From positions 1-64,000 of the forward strand of contig NZ_KB890770.1 in the NCBI RefSeq assembly GCF_000373265.1: 64,000 nucleotides of DNA. The letters run 5' to 3'. Shown here one piece after another: positions 61,592-64,000 of this stretch (positions are counted from its first letter, which is position 1; every line of letters begins with the position of its first letter). Below the pieces are notes generated by a model. It did not search any database. It was given only the letters and a program-made list of their open reading frames with translations, and was not told the DNA's origin. The translations under genes were made by a program, and so were the position numbers. This DNA is from Pontibacter roseus DSM 17521 (lineage in GTDB: Bacteria; Bacteroidota; Bacteroidia; Cytophagales; Hymenobacteraceae).

Positions 61592-62221
61592 CTACATAGC
61601 AACGGGTACTGTTACTTTCAACTTGTCCCAGCGAATGTTAATGGCACCTTTGCCATTAGCCTCTGATACGATTTGATACCGGAGCCGCTCCTGTGGCTGT
61701 TCTGTGTATTCCGGCCTGACGGTAAAACGCAGCACATCGTCTTTCTCTGAGTAATCGTCAGTCAGGTGCTGCTCCCAGTTTTTGTTGATGATGATAGTCC
61801 ACTCCTCCTTTCCAGGAATGGTGAACAAGGCATACTTGCCTGCTGGCAGTAGCTTTTCTCCTATGGTGATGTCTTTATCCGTTGTCAGGCTGGTGGCTGA
61901 GTGCGCTCCTGTCACCCATACCAGGTCGTAAGCTACCAGGCCGCCCCAGATGTTGCGTCCGCGCACGGCTGGTGAATGGTAATTGATGGTCAGGTGCGCA
62001 TTGCCTACCATACCATGGGCTTCTGCTTTCAGACTGCCTTTTAGTGTATCAGGTTCCGGTTGATCCTGTATAATGACAGCGTCTTCGCTCATTTCAGGGG
62101 TATGGTTGGCGTGCTGTGTTTCTTCTGCTGGTACTTCCAGTTCTTTAGCTGCCTGGTTGCAATAGGACAGGGAGGTGCAAAATATAAGAGCAAAAAAGCT
62201 GTTTGTAATTTTGGCGTTCAT
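61592..62221 (-). CDS. DUF2911 lipoprotein
   Basis: A 209-residue protein with a lipoprotein-type signal (SLSYC, Cys near residue 21) and the DUF2911 core: YHSPAVRGRNIWGGLVAYD, ...TGAHSATSL..., LPAGKYALFTIPG and EWTIIINKNWEQH. This is a Bacteroidetes family of unknown function often found as a secreted beta-protein. It is placed within the copper region but with no sequence evidence of metal binding. Confidence 0.85.
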   Translation of the reverse strand: MNAKITNSFFALIFCTSLSYCNQAAKELEVPAEETQHANHTPEMSEDAVIIQDQPEPDTLKGSLKAEAHGMVGNAHLTINYHSPAVRGRNIWGGLVAYDLVWVTGAHSATSLTTDKDITIGEKLLPAGKYALFTIPGKEEWTIIINKNWEQHLTDDYSEKDDVLRFTVRPEYTEQPQERLRYQIVSEANGKGAINIRWDKLKVTVPVAM

Positions 62222-62348
62222 GGTATAAGGGTTGCAGTATGGGTATTAAACCGGCTTTGACAAGGTAAGCATTACCTATTGTTTAATGTAAGTGAAGGCT
62301 AAAGCTACAAATTTTATACTCCGGATGAAACGGCACTTAAATAAAAAT

Positions 62349-62374
62349 CCCGGCTGACGTTTCCAGTAGCCGGG
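62349..62374 (-). terminator. Terminator after the DUF305 lipoprotein gene
   Basis: CCCGGCT (62349-62355) pairs with AGCCGGG (62368-62374); on the minus strand a T-rich ATTTTTATT follows. Confidence 0.75.
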
Positions 62375-62407
62375 CTTGTAAATATCCAGTCAAATCAGGC
62401 TGACTTA

Positions 62408-62884
62408 CTACATGTTATGGTGCTTGGTCGGTATACCGTGCTCATTTAAGAATGCGGCTAGCTCCATTATTTCCTGCGCCTGCTCTTCAATGATTATTTC
62501 AGCCTCCTCCAAGGCCATTTCATCATTCCCCCACTTCAATCCTGTGTTTGACATGGCAAGTGCTCCTTCATGGTGGCAGATCATCAGCTGCGCAAAATCA
62601 ACATCCGGATCAGGCGTGTCCTTTACAGAACGCATGCAGTGCATCATAGCCATCATGTCCTCTCGCATCTCCATCTGGTTCATCATCTTCATCATGGAGT
62701 TGATGATTTGCTGCATTTCCTTGTCAAATGCTTTATCGTCCTCCCAGTATGGACCTTTCGCAGCTTGCTCTGCGCTGGCACTTAACGGGCTAACAACATC
62801 CTGGCCATTTTCGCAGCTGCTGAACACGAAGACAGCAACTACCATAAGAGCAAAGCTTCTGATACTGATAAAATGTGTTTTCAT
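62408..62884 (-). CDS. DUF305 lipoprotein
   Basis: A 158-residue lipoprotein (lipobox FSSCENG). A Met-rich stretch (QQIINSMMKMMNQMEMREDM) precedes the DUF305 core DFAQLMICHHEGALAMS, and the last third is helical and acidic. It is the third DUF305 protein in this window. Probably a periplasmic copper-binding factor. Confidence 0.85.
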   Translation of the reverse strand: MKTHFISIRSFALMVVAVFVFSSCENGQDVVSPLSASAEQAAKGPYWEDDKAFDKEMQQIINSMMKMMNQMEMREDMMAMMHCMRSVKDTPDPDVDFAQLMICHHEGALAMSNTGLKWGNDEMALEEAEIIIEEQAQEIMELAAFLNEHGIPTKHHNM

Positions 62885-62987
62885 AAATAATAGATTATGT
62901 AGTTAAAAAACTACATAGAAATTTACTTATTAAGCCCCATCTTATTGCAGTGAAAATTTTCGCCGCACAAGCGTGCTATAGTAAAAA

Positions 62988-63028
62988 TACCCTGACCACC
63001 CCTATAAGGTATAGGGGCAATCAGGGTA
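62988..63028 (-). terminator. Two-tier terminator after the Csp gene
   Basis: TACCCTGA (62988-62995) pairs with TCAGGGTA (63021-63028), and CCCCTATA with TATAGGGG inside. On the minus strand a T run follows. Confidence 0.8.
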
Positions 63029-63067
63029 AAAATTTCAGAAGTATACACTTCAACATGGTAAAGATGA

Positions 63068-63394
63068 CTACGCCTGCTGGCAAGCCTGCTCGCAGCGTCG
63101 GCAAGCCTCAGCGCACATACGGCAGTGCTCCATGTGCGAATGCTTTTCACACTCCTCGCCGCACTCGCGGCACACTCTGGCGCACAGGTCCAGCACGTCT
63201 CGCTTCATAGTCGAGTCACGGGATACATAATCCAGCGCCATTTTACAGATAGCGGCACAGTCCAGATCGAGGCGGATACAGCGCTCCATCATTTTCACAT
63301 CGTCTTCCTGCAGACAGGAGACAGCACAGTAGTTACAGGCCGCGGCACATTCTGCCAACACTGAAACTAGTTCTCTATTCATCGTTATGTTCAT
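63068..63394 (-). CDS. Four-helix-bundle copper storage protein (Csp-like)
   Basis: A 108-residue protein with 16 cysteines placed at helix-like spacing (C16, 20, 23, 27, 39, 46, 50, 71, 75, 78, 82, 91, 94, 98, 101, 105) and several His. This is the pattern of cytosolic or periplasmic copper storage proteins, which hold many Cu(I) ions inside a four-helix bundle. There is no signal peptide, so it is probably cytoplasmic (Csp3-like). The start may be ATG 63394 or 63382 (MNRELV). Confidence 0.85.
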   Translation of the reverse strand: MNITMNRELVSVLAECAAACNYCAVSCLQEDDVKMMERCIRLDLDCAAICKMALDYVSRDSTMKRDVLDLCARVCRECGEECEKHSHMEHCRMCAEACRRCEQACQQA

Positions 63395-63741
63395 AGTTTG
63401 TTTTGTTTGGTTATAAGTCCTTAGTTATACCCATCCCTTACCGTGATGGTTTTATACATTCCCAGCTGATTTTTATATAATCATGAATGCGCCCTGTTGG
63501 TTGCCTGAGTAATACAGTGCTTTAATAATTATATTTATCGGGTATATTTGCAGGAATATAGAGACACATTCGGTGCAGTTGGTGTTTCACGGTTAGGCCC
63601 TCCTCATGAAAAAAGGGCAACTCCCTTGGTTGTATTATCCCCTTCTGAAAGCTTTCCTACTTCTTATCAATTTTACGTCTTATAGTACATGACATGGCAC
63701 TTGATTAAGTGAAGGGCAAATAGTATTCATCGTTTTACAGC
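63395..63741. other. Intergenic stretch with a possible promoter and tiny ORF
   Basis: TATATTTG (63543-63550) matches the -7 consensus. Downstream a 28-codon frame (63606-63692) begins MKKGQLPW and has a hydrophobic end, too little to call a gene. The rest shows nothing recognisable. Confidence 0.35.
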
Positions 63742-63781
63742 TTATAACCTTTTATAAACGTCCGTTTGTAAAATGTTATAA
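63742..63781 (+). promoter_or_regulatory. 40-bp interrupted palindrome upstream of the recombinase
   Basis: TTATAAC (63742-63748), TTTTA (63750-63754) and AAACG (63756-63760) are mirrored by CGTTT (63763-63767), TAAAA (63769-63773) and GTTATAA (63775-63781). That is 17 of 20 positions per arm. It ends 1 bp before a possible -7 box TATCTTCG (63783-63790) and 46 bp before the recombinase ATG. It is likely an operator or the crossover/resolution site. Confidence 0.65.
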
Positions 63782-63827
63782 CTATCTTCGCCCCCGAGTT
63801 TCACCTATATAATAAGGAGTAGCGAAG

Positions 63828-64000
63828 ATGAAGTACGTGGCCTACTACCGGGTCTCCACAAAGAAGCAAGGCCAGAGCGGGCTGGGTCTGGAGTCACAGC
63901 GCGAGATGGTGAAGGGTTTCCTCAAGCCCGGCGATGCGCTGCTTGCCGAGCACATTGAGGTGGAGAGCGGCAAGAAGAACGATAGGCCAGAGCTAGAGGC
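63828..64000 (+). CDS. Serine recombinase/resolvase, N-terminal part (cut by window end)
   Basis: The visible 57 residues begin MKYVAYYRVSTKKQGQSGLG, with the catalytic serine in YRVST (S10) and Arg (R8), the Ser-recombinase N-terminal pattern, followed by LESQREMVKGFL. A good purine-rich AAGGAG stretch lies 11 bp before the ATG. The frame stays open to position 64000. Whether it is a resolvase/invertase or a large integrase cannot be known. It is a candidate for moving or resolving this element. Confidence 0.85.
   Translation, partial: MKYVAYYRVSTKKQGQSGLGLESQREMVKGFLKPGDALLAEHIEVESGKKNDRPELE

Noticed and set aside
63606..63692. 28-codon frame MKKGQLPW... before the recombinase
   Set aside because: Too short and with no homology; could occur by chance in AT-rich DNA.

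Overview
The window is from a member of the Bacteroidota, most likely the Cytophagales/Hymenobacteraceae group (Pontibacter, Hymenobacter or a relative). The evidence is a TraE-to-TraO transfer cluster of the Bacteroidetes type, promoters matching the Bacteroidetes -7 box TAnnTTTG, and many families found mainly in this phylum (DUF6660, HYC_CC_PP, DUF3347, CzcA-TolC fusion, HMA-AraC). It looks like part of a large conjugative plasmid or integrative conjugative element loaded with metal-resistance and defence genes. No integrase, replication initiator, rRNA, tRNA or CRISPR array was found, so plasmid and ICE cannot be told apart here.

Layout. (1) 1-14.75 kb, all on +: a heptamer repeat array, a MOBP-type relaxase, a ParA-like ATPase, a DUF3408-like protein, the mating-pair-formation genes (TraE, TraF, TraG/VirB4, TraI-like, TraJ/VirB6, TraK/VirB8, TraL-like, TraM/VirB10, TraN/VirB9, TraO), the coupling protein and a small XRE regulator. 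(2) 15.1-24.1 kb, all on -: a divalent-metal (Zn/Cd/Co) module with a DUF6660 protein, a CzcA-TolC fusion, CzcB, a Fur-type regulator, a DUF3703 protein and a ZntA/CadA-type P-ATPase. (3) 24.4-29.4 kb: plasmid housekeeping and SOS functions: a DUF4099/DUF3945 protein, a Toprim protein, three hypotheticals and UmuDC. (4) 29.6-37.2 kb: a compact defence island holding a two-gene CBASS (CD-NTase with AGS-C, and the HNH-SAVED nuclease Cap5), a 57-residue small gene, a promoter-plus-hairpins candidate ncRNA, an uncharacterised gene paired with an XRE-ImmA/IrrE protease, and an AbiEi/AbiEii type IV toxin-antitoxin pair with strong operator-like palindromes. (5) 37.3-63.4 kb: a very full copper/silver island: CopZ-like chaperone, CopA ATPase, CusA, a TolC protein with a Met/Gly/Ser-rich insert, CusB with HMBD and DUF3347 domains, DUF3347 lipoprotein, HMA-AraC regulator, DUF2231 protein, CopB ATPase (CPH), three DUF305 proteins, a multicopper oxidase fused to an outer-membrane-like domain, a potassium-channel-like protein, and a 16-cysteine Csp copper store. 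One gene in it, a metal-binding lipoprotein at 47958-48409, is broken by an amber codon and a frameshift. (6) 63.4-64.0 kb: a 40-bp palindrome just before a serine recombinase that runs off the window.

How the parts work together (inference): copper arriving in the periplasm would be oxidised by the multicopper oxidase, exported by CusABC, pumped from the cytoplasm by CopA/CopB, carried by HMA proteins and stored by Csp. Zn/Cd/Co would be handled by the separate Czc/ZntA block under a Fur-family repressor. The transfer genes would move the whole set, and the defence genes would protect the host or the element against phage and competing elements.
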